Source of the DNA: an uncultured Oscillospiraceae bacterium
Lineage (GTDB): Bacteria > Bacillota > Clostridia > Oscillospirales > Oscillospiraceae
Assembly: GCA_900752445.1 (NCBI GenBank)
Contig: CAADVN010000289.1
Span: 1-35,792, forward strand
DNA: 35,792 nt
Direction of reading: 5' to 3'
The notes under the pieces were generated by a model. It did no database searches. It saw only the letters and a program-made list of their open reading frames with translations, and had not been told where the DNA came from. A program made the position numbers and the translations under genes. Shown here one piece after another: positions 7,206 through 15,032 of the stretch (the first letter of the stretch is position 1; each line of letters opens with the position of its first letter).

Positions 7206-8322
7206 CAAGAACCGCGTGCCCTTCGTGCACATCTCAAAGCGCGCGGCCCTGCCCTGGTACAAGGCCTGGGCCATCAGGGCCGCGGCCATAGTGCTGGCGC
7301 TCGTCGTCTGCGCCGTCGTGACCACGGTGTTCACGGGCGAGGACCCGCTCAAGGTCTATGCCGCCATGTTCGAGGGCGCCTTCGGCACCTCGCGCAGGAC
7401 CTGGGTCCTGCTGCAGAACCTCGCCATACTGCTCTGCGTCTCGCTGGCCGTCACCCCGGCCTTCAAGATGCGCTTCTGGAACATCGGCGCCGAGGGCCAG
7501 GTCCTGGCCGGAGCCCTTGCCGTCGCCGCCTGCATGATACTCATAGGCGATTCCGTGCCCAACTGGCTGCTCATCGTCATCATGGCCGTCGCGGGCATGG
7601 CCGCAGGCGCCATCTGGGCCTTCATCCCCGCCTTCTTCAAGGCGAAGTGGAACACGAACGAGACCCTCTTCACCCTCATGATGAACTACGTCGCCACGCA
7701 GCTCGTCGCTTACTTCATCATCCTCTGGGAGGTGCCCAAGGGAGCAGGCAAGGTCGGCATCATAAACCAGAACAGCATGGCCGGCTGGCTGCCCCAGATA
7801 GGCTCCAACAAATACCTGCTCAATGTCATCGTCGTCGCCGTCATCACCGTGTTCATGTACGTCTACCTCAGGTACAGCAAGCACGGCTACGAGATAAGCG
7901 TCGTCGGCGAGAGCGAGAGGACGGCGCGCTACGTCGGCATCAAGGTCGAACGGGTCATCATGCGCACGCTGCTGCTCTCGGGCGCCATATGCGGCATCGC
8001 GGGCCTGCTGCTCGTGGCCGGCACGGACCACACCATCACTACCACCCTCGCCGGCGGGCGCGGGTTCACGGCGGTCATGGTCTCCTGGCTTGCCAAGTTC
8101 AGCCCCATCTTCATGGTCTTCACCAGCCTGCTGCTGGTCTTCCTGGAGAAGGGCGCGAGCGAGATCTCGACCTCCTTCGGGCTCAACAGCTCCTTCTGCG
8201 ACATCCTGTCCGGCATCATACTGTTTTTTATCATAGGCTCGGAGTTCTTCATAGACTACAAGCTCAATTTCAGGCGCCGCGAACACGCGCACACCGGAAA
8301 GGAGGAGAAGGCCGGTGTTTGA
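7198..8322 (+). CDS. BMP-type nucleoside ABC transporter, permease 1 (NupP-like)
   Basis: This 374-residue integral membrane protein is one of two permeases of the importer. About eight to ten hydrophobic segments are visible. The family signature FWNIGAEGQVLAGAL (about residues 89-103) is present, as are the cytoplasmic coupling region VVGESERTARYVGI and GRGFTAVMVSWLAKFSP near the end. The long first loop between TM1 and TM2 is typical of the larger permease. ATG 7198 follows GGAGGTG (7182-7188) and overlaps the ATPase stop by eight bases, so translation is coupled. Confidence 0.92.
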   Translation: MNNKNRVPFVHISKRAALPWYKAWAIRAAAIVLALVVCAVVTTVFTGEDPLKVYAAMFEGAFGTSRRTWVLLQNLAILLCVSLAVTPAFKMRFWNIGAEGQVLAGALAVAACMILIGDSVPNWLLIVIMAVAGMAAGAIWAFIPAFFKAKWNTNETLFTLMMNYVATQLVAYFIILWEVPKGAGKVGIINQNSMAGWLPQIGSNKYLLNVIVVAVITVFMYVYLRYSKHGYEISVVGESERTARYVGIKVERVIMRTLLLSGAICGIAGLLLVAGTDHTITTTLAGGRGFTAVMVSWLAKFSPIFMVFTSLLLVFLEKGASEISTSFGLNSSFCDILSGIILFFIIGSEFFIDYKLNFRRREHAHTGKEEKAGV

Positions 8323-9307
8323 CTTTGTATCCTTCTTCCCGAGGGCCGTGGCCCAGGGCGTGCCCCTGCTGTGCGGCAGCACGGGCGAGACGCTGACGGA
8401 AAAGTCCGGCAACCTGAACCTCGGCCTGCCCGGCGTCATGTACGTCGGGGCCATATCCGGGGTCATAGGCTCCTTTATGTACGAGCAGTCCACGCCGGCG
8501 GCGGAGATGTCCGGCGTCCTTGCAGTCGGCATACCGCTCGTTTGCTGCCTTGTCGGCAGCCTGCTCATGGGCCTGCTCTACTGCTTCCTCACCGTCACGC
8601 TCCGGGCGAACCAGAACGTCACGGGCCTTGCCCTCACCACCTTCGGCGTGGGCTTCGGCAACTTCTTCGGCGGCTCGCTCATCAAGCTCACCGACAGCGA
8701 CGTGCCTTCGATAGCGCTCTCGGCCACCAGCGGCTACTTCAAGGCCTCGCTGCCCTTCGCCTCAGAGCTGGGCTGGTTCGGCAAGCTGTTCCTGTCCTAC
8801 GGCATGCTGGCATATATCGCCATCGTGCTGGCGCTGTGCGCCTCCTACTTCCTGAACCGCACGCGCCCCGGGCTCAACCTGCGCGCCGTGGGCGAGAGCC
8901 CGGCGACGGCGGACGCCGCCGGCATCAACGTCACGAGATACAAGTACGGCGCGACCTGCGTGGGCTCCATGATCGCCGGCCTCGGCGGGCTCTACTACGT
9001 CATGGACTACGCCAGCGGCGTCTGGTCCAACGACGCCTTCGGCGACCGCGGCTGGCTCGCCATCGCGCTCGTCATCTTCACCGTATGGAGGCCCAGCCTC
9101 AGCATACTCGCCTCCATACTCTTCGGCGGGCTGTATATCCTGTATCTGTATATACCCTCGGGCATGAACCTCGCGGCCAAGGAGCTCTACAAGATGCTGC
9201 CCTACCTTGTAACGATAGCCGTGCTCATCATCTCCTCGCTGCGCAAAAAGCGCGAAAACGACCCGCCCGCACATCTCGGCCTCGCCTACTTCAGAGAGGA
9301 CAGATAA
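8315..9307 (+). CDS. BMP-type nucleoside ABC transporter, permease 2 (NupQ-like)
   Basis: The 330-residue second permease has about eight to nine membrane segments. It starts with VAQGVPLLCGSTGETLTEKS-GNLNLG, the short-permease N-terminal motif, and carries the coupling loop AVGESPATADAAGI and the GDRGWLAIALVIF segment near the C-terminus, all matching the smaller partner of this transporter type. The GTG start at 8315 is set by GGAGGAG (8301-8307, seven-base spacer) and overlaps the first permease by eight bases. It is the last gene of the importer operon. Confidence 0.92.
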   Translation: MFDFVSFFPRAVAQGVPLLCGSTGETLTEKSGNLNLGLPGVMYVGAISGVIGSFMYEQSTPAAEMSGVLAVGIPLVCCLVGSLLMGLLYCFLTVTLRANQNVTGLALTTFGVGFGNFFGGSLIKLTDSDVPSIALSATSGYFKASLPFASELGWFGKLFLSYGMLAYIAIVLALCASYFLNRTRPGLNLRAVGESPATADAAGINVTRYKYGATCVGSMIAGLGGLYYVMDYASGVWSNDAFGDRGWLAIALVIFTVWRPSLSILASILFGGLYILYLYIPSGMNLAAKELYKMLPYLVTIAVLIISSLRKKRENDPPAHLGLAYFREDR

Positions 9308-9318
9308 CAAAAAATTAA

Positions 9319-9348
9319 CCCTCCGGCCAAAAACCGGAGGGCTTTTTT
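9319..9348 (+). terminator. Intrinsic terminator of the importer operon
   Basis: A perfect 8-bp stem (9319-9326 with 9334-9341, loop CCAAAAA) is followed by CTTTTTT, 11 bases after the last stop. Confidence 0.9.
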
Positions 9349-9372
9349 GTAGCCTCGTTTACAGGTAGTTCA

Positions 9373-9402
9373 TTGACTTTCAAACAAAAAGAGTGGTATA
9401 GT
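9373..9402 (+). promoter_or_regulatory. Promoter of the Nfn fusion gene
   Basis: TTGACT (9373-9378) and TATAGT (9397-9402) are 18 bases apart, 58 bases before the start codon. Confidence 0.65.
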
Positions 9403-9460
9403 TATGATAAGTCTGGTGCCCCGAGGGGCTGCCCGTTTTTGAAAGGCGGATAAAAAGATT

Positions 9461-11743
9461 ATGTTCAGAATTGCCGAGAAGTACCCCATCAACACCTCAA
9501 AAACCATCTTCAGAGTGAGCATCGAAGCCCCGCTCATCGCCAAGAGCGCGAAACCCGGACAGTTCGCGATCTTCAGGCTGGACGAGTTCGGCGAGAGGTT
9601 CCCCCTGACCATCGCGGACTATGACCCCGAGAAGGGCACGGTGTCCTTCAATTTCCAGCCCGCCGGCAAGAGCACGCAGATGTTCTCGCTCATCGAGCCC
9701 GGCGACTATATCGCCGACATCGTCGGCCCGCTGGGCCGCCCGGCCGAGATCAACCCCGATGCCAAGCGCGTCTGCGTCGTCGGCGGCGGCACTGGCTGCG
9801 CCATCAACTACCCCGTCGCCAAGGAGCTCAAGCGCCTCGGCATAGCCGTGGACATGATCTGCGGCTTCCGCTCCGAGGACATCGTCATCATGGAAGACGA
9901 GTTCCGCGCGGCGTCGGATAACCTCTACATCACCACCGACGACGGCAGCTACGGCGAAAAGGGCTTTGTCACGACGAAGCTGAAGGAGCTGCTCGAGGCC
10001 GGCGTGCAGTACGACTCCGTACTTACCTGCGGCCCTGTCGTCATGATGAAATACGTCGCGGAGACCACGCGGCCCTACGGCGTCAAGACCACTGCGAGCC
10101 TGAACCCCATCATGATAGACGGCACGGGCATGTGCGGCGGCTGCCGCCTGACCGTCGGCGGCGAGCGCAAGTTCGCCTGCGTGGACGGGCCGGAGTTCGA
10201 CGCGCACCTGGTGGACTGGGACAGCCTGCTCGAGCGCAACAACTTCTACCTGGGCGAGGAGTCCGACCAGAACGAGCACGTCTGCCGCATCACCGGCGGC
10301 GTGCGCCGGGGCGAATACAAGCCCTCTGAGGCGGACGAGAACGAGAACCCCGTGAAGCGCATGACGAAGCACCCCATGCCGGAGCAGGACCCGCAGGTGC
10401 GCGCCAAAAACTTCAACGAGGTCGCCCTGGGCTACGGCGCTTTCACGGCGAGGCTCGAGGCCATGCGCTGCCTCAACTGCAAGGACCCGCAGTGCGTGAA
10501 GGGCTGCCCGGTAAACGTGAGGATACCGGAGTTCATCTCCAAGGTCAAGACCGGCGACTACGAGGGCGGCTATGAGGTCATCGCGGCGACAAACTCCCTG
10601 GCTGCGGTGTGCGGGCGCGTGTGTCCGCAGGAGCGCCAGTGCGAGTCAAGGTGCGTGCGCGGCGTGAAGGGCGAGCCCGTGGCCATAGGCCGGCTGGAGC
10701 GCTTCGTCGCGGACTACCACATGGAGCACGCGGACTCCTGCGAGCTGCCTCAGAAGGCGGCGCCGAACGGCCACAAGGTCGCGGTCATCGGCTCCGGCCC
10801 GAGCGGCCTGAGCTGCGCGGGCGACCTCATCAAGAAGGGCTACGACGTGACGGTGTTCGAGGCGCTGCACAAGTGCGGCGGCGTGCTGGCCTACGGCATA
10901 CCCGAATTCCGTCTGCCGAAGAGCATAGTGGACAGGGAGGTCAAGAACCTCGAGCGGGCCGGCGTGAAGTTTGTGACGGACTGCATCATTGGCCGCACGA
11001 TGCAGCTCGACCAGCTCTTCGAGGAGGGCTATGAGGCGGTGTTCATCGGCTCCGGCGCTGGCCTGCCGCAGTTTATGAACATCCCGGGCGAGAACCTGCT
11101 GGGCGTGTACTCTGCCAACGAGTACCTGACCCGTATAAACCTCATGAAGGCCTACAGGGAGGACTACGACACGCCGATAAAGTCCGACGCAAAGCGCATC
11201 GCCGTCATTGGCGGCGGCAACGTGGCGATGGACGCGGCGCGCTGCGCCAAGCGCATGGGCGCAGACGAGGTGTTCATAGTCTACCGCCGCGGGCGCGACG
11301 AGCTGCCGGCGAGGGCCGAGGAGGTCCACCATGCCGAGGAGGAGGGCATCGAGTTCAAGCTGCTGAACAACCCCGTTGAGATCCTGGGCGACGCGAACAA
11401 GCACGTCGTGGGCCTCAAGTGCGTTAAGATGCGCCTGGGCGAGCCGGACGCCTCTGGACGCAGGGGCGTGACGCCCATAGAGGGCAGCGAATTCGTCATC
11501 GTGGCGGACGCTGTCATCGTGGCCATCGGCACGACGCCGAACCCGCTGCTGCGCTCCACCACCCCGGGCCTCGAGACCAACAAGAAGGGCTGCCTCGTCG
11601 TGAACGAGGACTCGCTCGAGACCTCCAGGCAGGCGGTCTACGCCGGCGGCGACGCCGTCACAGGCGCGGCCACCGTCATCCTCGCCATGGGCGCCGGCAA
11701 ACAGGGCGCGGCCTCCATCGACGAGTACCTGTCGAAGAAATAA
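9461..11743 (+). CDS. Fused NfnA-NfnB-type flavoprotein (PyrK-like NAD-binding unit plus GltD-like unit)
   Basis: Two proteins that are separate in Clostridium kluyveri appear here as one 760-residue chain. Residues 1 to about 285 are a ferredoxin-reductase/PyrK-like FAD and NAD(P) module with CVVGGGTGCAIN and a [2Fe-2S] site D220-x4-C225-x2-C228-x11-C240; three cysteines with an upstream aspartate is the NfnA pattern. Residues about 320-760 are the GltD/NfnB unit: [4Fe-4S] cysteines at 337, 340, 345, 349 and 384, 388, 394, 398, FAD motif VIGSGPSGLSCAG, NADPH motif IGGGNVAMDAARCA and a final YAGGDAVTGAATV. Nfn enzymes couple NADH and reduced ferredoxin to NADP+ by electron bifurcation. No glutamate synthase large subunit is adjacent, which favours Nfn over GltD. 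ATG 9461 follows AAAGGCGGA. Function as a fused bifurcating enzyme is inferred. Confidence 0.88.
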   Translation: MFRIAEKYPINTSKTIFRVSIEAPLIAKSAKPGQFAIFRLDEFGERFPLTIADYDPEKGTVSFNFQPAGKSTQMFSLIEPGDYIADIVGPLGRPAEINPDAKRVCVVGGGTGCAINYPVAKELKRLGIAVDMICGFRSEDIVIMEDEFRAASDNLYITTDDGSYGEKGFVTTKLKELLEAGVQYDSVLTCGPVVMMKYVAETTRPYGVKTTASLNPIMIDGTGMCGGCRLTVGGERKFACVDGPEFDAHLVDWDSLLERNNFYLGEESDQNEHVCRITGGVRRGEYKPSEADENENPVKRMTKHPMPEQDPQVRAKNFNEVALGYGAFTARLEAMRCLNCKDPQCVKGCPVNVRIPEFISKVKTGDYEGGYEVIAATNSLAAVCGRVCPQERQCESRCVRGVKGEPVAIGRLERFVADYHMEHADSCELPQKAAPNGHKVAVIGSGPSGLSCAGDLIKKGYDVTVFEALHKCGGVLAYGIPEFRLPKSIVDREVKNLERAGVKFVTDCIIGRTMQLDQLFEEGYEAVFIGSGAGLPQFMNIPGENLLGVYSANEYLTRINLMKAYREDYDTPIKSDAKRIAVIGGGNVAMDAARCAKRMGADEVFIVYRRGRDELPARAEEVHHAEEEGIEFKLLNNPVEILGDANKHVVGLKCVKMRLGEPDASGRRGVTPIEGSEFVIVADAVIVAIGTTPNPLLRSTTPGLETNKKGCLVVNEDSLETSRQAVYAGGDAVTGAATVILAMGAGKQGAASIDEYLSKK

Positions 11744-11760
11744 GAACGGCTAAATACTGA

Positions 11761-11793
11761 AAAGGCAGACGCTTTCGCGGCGTCTGCCTTTTT
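11761..11793. terminator. Bidirectional terminator
   Basis: A perfect 9-bp stem (11764-11772 with 11780-11788, loop TTTCGCG) is flanked by AAAA and TTTTT, serving the Nfn gene and the convergent DUF364-like gene. Confidence 0.9.
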
Positions 11794-11809
11794 GTAGTTC
11801 ATCGGCGCC

Positions 11810-12559
11810 CTATTGCAGCTCGTCCGTGAAGCAGAGCCGGGGCAGGCCCATGAGCGCCGCGGCCCCGGCGATGCTCGTGCCGTAAAAGAGGGCGTTTTCA
11901 TAGCCCAGGAAGTCCACGATGCTGCCGTTGCAGACCGTGCTGCCCGTGCAGAGTATGAGCCCGGCCCAGGCGCAGATCTCCCTGCGCAGCGCCTCGTCCC
12001 CGCCGTCCTCGACCCTCACGCCGGAGCATATCGTACCAATGTTCTTCGGGTCCAGGTCCAGCACGCGCAGGGTAAACTCCTTTGAGAGCTCCGCAAGCAG
12101 CGCTGGCTGATAGCCTATGAGCGCGATGCGCGGCGTCCCATACTCACACCGGATGCGCTCCGCCGCCATGGGTGCGCAGAGCTCCGGGCCGTCGCCGCGG
12201 CAGTGCACGGTGCAGCGCACTATGCCGAGCCGGCACATGACGGCGTTGAGCGCAGCGATGAAGATGCCGCGCCCGTGCGCGTCGTTTTCAATGTCCAGGG
12301 CGCAGACCTCGGCCAGAGTGCCCTCGAAGGCCGCCGGCGCATCCGTGAAGGCCTGGCCCAGGCAGCCGCCGCACTCGGCCTGCACCATGACGTCCCGGCC
12401 CGTCAGGATGGGATAGTCCCGGCGCTTTGTCGAGCCTATGGCCTCCGAAGGGCTCAGGGCGCGTGCGCTGAGGCTCACCGCCTCGCCCAGCAGACCGTGC
12501 TCCGACAGCAGCGCCTCGAAGCGGCGCTTGAGTTCTGCATAAAACTTCCTCTCGTCCAA
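11810..12559 (-). CDS. DUF364/DUF4213-like protein, putative heavy-metal chelation fold
   Basis: The 249-residue protein matches the layout I know for DUF4213-DUF364 proteins: an N-terminal enolase-like segment with GSTKRRDYPILTGRDVMVQA, a middle AHGRGIFIAALNAVMCRLG helix, and a Rossmann-like C-terminal part with IALIGYQPALLAEL, LILCTGSTVCNGSIVDFL and ENALFYGTSIAGAAALMGL. Some relatives cluster with metal or cofactor genes, but no such partner is here, so function is open. It is cysteine-rich for a cytosolic protein, including ECGGC (about residues 61-65). The start is TTG 12559, preceded by GGGAGG with a seven-base spacer; the ATG in between is out of frame. It is a single-gene unit. Confidence 0.72.
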   Translation of the reverse strand: MDERKFYAELKRRFEALLSEHGLLGEAVSLSARALSPSEAIGSTKRRDYPILTGRDVMVQAECGGCLGQAFTDAPAAFEGTLAEVCALDIENDAHGRGIFIAALNAVMCRLGIVRCTVHCRGDGPELCAPMAAERIRCEYGTPRIALIGYQPALLAELSKEFTLRVLDLDPKNIGTICSGVRVEDGGDEALRREICAWAGLILCTGSTVCNGSIVDFLGYENALFYGTSIAGAAALMGLPRLCFTDELQ

Positions 12560-12608
12560 ACTCCATACCTCCCTGATACCCGGCGGGCTCAGCGCCGCGT
12601 CTGGTCAT

Positions 12609-12637
12609 AATATACGGCACGGGCCGCTGTGTGTCAA
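12609..12637 (-). promoter_or_regulatory. Promoter of the DUF364-like gene
   Basis: On the minus strand, a perfect TTGACA (12632-12637) is 17 bases from TATATT (12609-12614). A shifted TATTAT is also possible. Confidence 0.75.
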
Positions 12638-12688
12638 CGGACCTCGGCCCGCACGGTAGACGCACGGGCCCAAACGCGGTTTTGGGGC

Positions 12689-12717
12689 TGTTCAAGAGGG
12701 CCGGCATCTGTTATACT
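12689..12717 (+). promoter_or_regulatory. Extended -10 promoter of the GH13 gene
   Basis: TG-T-TATACT (12709-12717) lies 19 bases before the start codon, with a weak -35 TGTTCA (12689-12694, 17-base spacer). Confidence 0.55.
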
Positions 12718-12736
12718 CGGGCTGGAGGCTGATGCT

Positions 12737-14404
12737 ATGAGAAGTAATGATTGGTATAAGTCCATGGTCGTCTACCAGATCTGGCCGAGGAGCTTCTGCG
12801 ACGGCAACGGCGACGGCATCGGCGACCTCTGGGGCGTGCTTTCTAAGCTCGACTATATAAAGAGCCTGGGCGTGGACGCCATCTGGTTCTCGCCGCTCTA
12901 TCCCTCGCCCAACGCCGACTTCGGCTACGACATCTCGGACTACAGGGATATAAACCCCGAGTACGGCGACCTCGAGGTCTTCAAAAAGGTGCTGGACGGG
13001 GCGCACGCGCGCGGCATGCGCGTCTTCATGGACCTCGTCGTGAACCACAGCTCGGACGAGCACGAGTGGTTCAAACAGAGCCGGGACGTACACAGCCCGT
13101 ACAGGAACTACTATTTCTGGCGGCGCGGGTCGAAGAGCCGCTCGGGCGGAGTTAAACCACCGAACAACTGGGACAGCCTCTTCGAGGGCGGGGCCTGGGA
13201 GCTCGACGAGGACTCGGGCGAGTACTACCTGCACATCTTCTCGAAGAAGCAGCCCGACCTCAACCATGATAACCCCGCCGTGCGCGAGGAGGTCAAGGGC
13301 ATCATGCGCTTCTGGCTGGACATGGGCGTGGATGGCTTCCGTGAGGACGTCATCACCTTCATCTCCAAGACGCCGGGCCTGCCGAACGCGTATCCCAAGC
13401 TGCCGGCGGCGACGGGTATGTCCAAGTACATGAACGGCCCGCATATCCACGAGTATCTGAGGGAATACCGCGCCGTGGCGGATGCCTACGACTGCATGCT
13501 GCTCGGCGAGGGCACGAGGATGAAGCCCGAGGAGGCGCTGCCCTACCTCGAATCCGGCGAGCTCGACCTCATGTTCGGCTTTGCGCACATGGAGGCCGAC
13601 TGCGTGATGACGGACTTCCTCCAGCGGCCCTTCAGCCTCAAAAAGCTCAAACGGGCCTTCACCGACTGGCAGGAGAAGCTCGCGGGCAAGGCCTGGAACG
13701 CGCTCTACATCGAAAACCACGACCACCCGCGCATCATAAGCCGATATGGCAGCGAGAGGTACCGCACGGAGTCAGGCAAGATGCTCGCGGCGGCGTATAT
13801 GCTGCAGCAGGGCACGCCCTTCATCTACCAGGGGCAGGAGATCGGCATGACAAACCTGCGTTTGCCGCGGCTCGACATGTACGTGGACGTGATGCTCAAA
13901 AACAACTGCCGCATAGCCTCGAAGCTGCTGCCGCAGTCCGTCATACTCAAGCTTGCGCAGAACTCCTGCCGCGACTCGGCAAGGACGCCCATGCAGTGGA
14001 CGGGCGGGCCCTGGGCGGGCTTTTCGGAGACGCGGCCCTGGTTCTACGTGAACGAGAACTACCGGGACGTGAACGTAGAGGTCGAGGAGAAGGACGAGGA
14101 TTCGCTTTTGAACTTCTATCGCGAACTCATAGCCTTCCGCAAGGCCGAGCCGCTCGTGCAGGACGGCGTGTACAAGGAGCATCTGCGTCAGAGCCCGAAC
14201 TTCTACGTCTACTCGCGCGAGGCGGACGGGCGCAGGCTTCTCGTCATCTGCTCCTTCGCGGACAAGGAGACCTACTTCACCTGCCCCGAGGGCTTCGACC
14301 TCGCAAAGGGCAGGCTGGTGCTGAAGAACCACGAGCTCAACGTGGTAGTGAACAACCAGTTCACCGCCCGGCCATATGAGCTGCGGGTGTATCTGTTCGA
14401 GTAA
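12737..14404 (+). CDS. GH13 alpha-glucosidase / oligo-1,6-glucosidase
   Basis: The 555-residue enzyme hydrolyses alpha-glucosidic bonds at the non-reducing end of short oligosaccharides, probably in the cytosol since no signal peptide is present. The N-terminus (YQIWPRSFCDGNGDGIGDL) is the GH13 subfamily 31 signature, including the DGNGDGIGD calcium loop. Catalytic residues are nucleophile D204 (GFREDV), acid/base E258 (LLGEG) and D329 (ENHDHPR). The DFGYDISDY and VVNHSSDEHEWF motifs of region I are intact. A beta-sandwich C-domain ends the protein. ATG 12737 follows GGAGG (12724-12728); an overlapping ATG five bases upstream is out of frame. It stands alone with its own promoter and terminator, with no sugar transporter nearby. 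Exact linkage preference (1,6 versus 1,4, trehalose-6-P) cannot be fixed. Confidence 0.93.
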   Translation: MRSNDWYKSMVVYQIWPRSFCDGNGDGIGDLWGVLSKLDYIKSLGVDAIWFSPLYPSPNADFGYDISDYRDINPEYGDLEVFKKVLDGAHARGMRVFMDLVVNHSSDEHEWFKQSRDVHSPYRNYYFWRRGSKSRSGGVKPPNNWDSLFEGGAWELDEDSGEYYLHIFSKKQPDLNHDNPAVREEVKGIMRFWLDMGVDGFREDVITFISKTPGLPNAYPKLPAATGMSKYMNGPHIHEYLREYRAVADAYDCMLLGEGTRMKPEEALPYLESGELDLMFGFAHMEADCVMTDFLQRPFSLKKLKRAFTDWQEKLAGKAWNALYIENHDHPRIISRYGSERYRTESGKMLAAAYMLQQGTPFIYQGQEIGMTNLRLPRLDMYVDVMLKNNCRIASKLLPQSVILKLAQNSCRDSARTPMQWTGGPWAGFSETRPWFYVNENYRDVNVEVEEKDEDSLLNFYRELIAFRKAEPLVQDGVYKEHLRQSPNFYVYSREADGRRLLVICSFADKETYFTCPEGFDLAKGRLVLKNHELNVVVNNQFTARPYELRVYLFE

Positions 14405-14420
14405 AATATTCTCCACGACA

Positions 14421-14463
14421 CGGAAAACCCACGGAGGGCAGCTGCTTTCCCGTGGGTTTTCCG
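14421..14463 (+). terminator. Intrinsic terminator after the GH13 gene
   Basis: A 14-bp perfect stem (14421-14434 with 14450-14463) has its TTTT paired with AAAA inside the stem; the loop holds the palindrome GCAGCTGC. Confidence 0.75.
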
Positions 14464-14483
14464 CACATTGCGTGTATTATAGG

Positions 14484-15032
14484 GTGAAGGGAGGCGCGGC
14501 GGTAACAGACAGCGAGATTGCAAGGCTCATGAAGGCCGGGGACGAGCGGGGCGCGGAAGAGCTGCTCCGGCGCTTCGGCGCGCTCATCCGCTATGTCGCT
14601 GCGCCCATCCTGCCCGACGAGCGCGACCGCGAGGACTGTCTCTCCGAGGTGCTTATGCGTGCCTGGGAGGGGATCGGCAACTACGATGAGGCCCGGGGCA
14701 GCCTCAGGGCCTGGCTCACAGCCATCGCAAGGAATACGGCTCTCAACCGTCTGCGCGCCTCGAAGCCCGCGGACCCGGAGGTCGGCCCGGAGAACACCCG
14801 GCCCGGGCCGGAGGAGGAGCTTATAAGGCGCGAGGGGCTGAGCGAGCTGCGCCGGGCCATCTCCGCTCTCAAGCCCGCGGAACGGCAGTTGGTCTACAGG
14901 AAATACTACTACATGCAGCCCATATCCCAGATAGCCGCCGAGACGGGGCTGAGCCTTCGGGCGGTGGAGGGCAGACTGTACCGCATACGAAAGCAGCTCG
15001 GCAGAGCCTTGGAAGGTGAGCGAAATGGATGA
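14484..15032 (+). CDS. ECF-like RNA polymerase sigma-70 family factor
   Basis: The protein, about 182 residues from this start, has sigma region 2 (ALIRYVAAPIL...DREDCLSEVLMRAWEGIGNYDEARGSLRAWLTAIARNTALNRLR) and region 4 with a helix-turn-helix (PISQIAAETGLSLRAVEGRLYRIRKQL). It would redirect polymerase to a small set of promoters. The start is uncertain: the good Shine-Dalgarno GGGAGG (14489-14494) is seven bases before codon GTA 14502, which directly precedes TDSEIARLM, the expected N-terminus. The in-frame GTG 14484 used here lies upstream of that site, and the first ATG (14529) would trim region 2. The gene overlaps the membrane protein behind it by eight bases, the usual arrangement of a sigma factor and its regulator. 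Confidence 0.83.
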   Translation: MKGGAAVTDSEIARLMKAGDERGAEELLRRFGALIRYVAAPILPDERDREDCLSEVLMRAWEGIGNYDEARGSLRAWLTAIARNTALNRLRASKPADPEVGPENTRPGPEEELIRREGLSELRRAISALKPAERQLVYRKYYYMQPISQIAAETGLSLRAVEGRLYRIRKQLGRALEGERNG

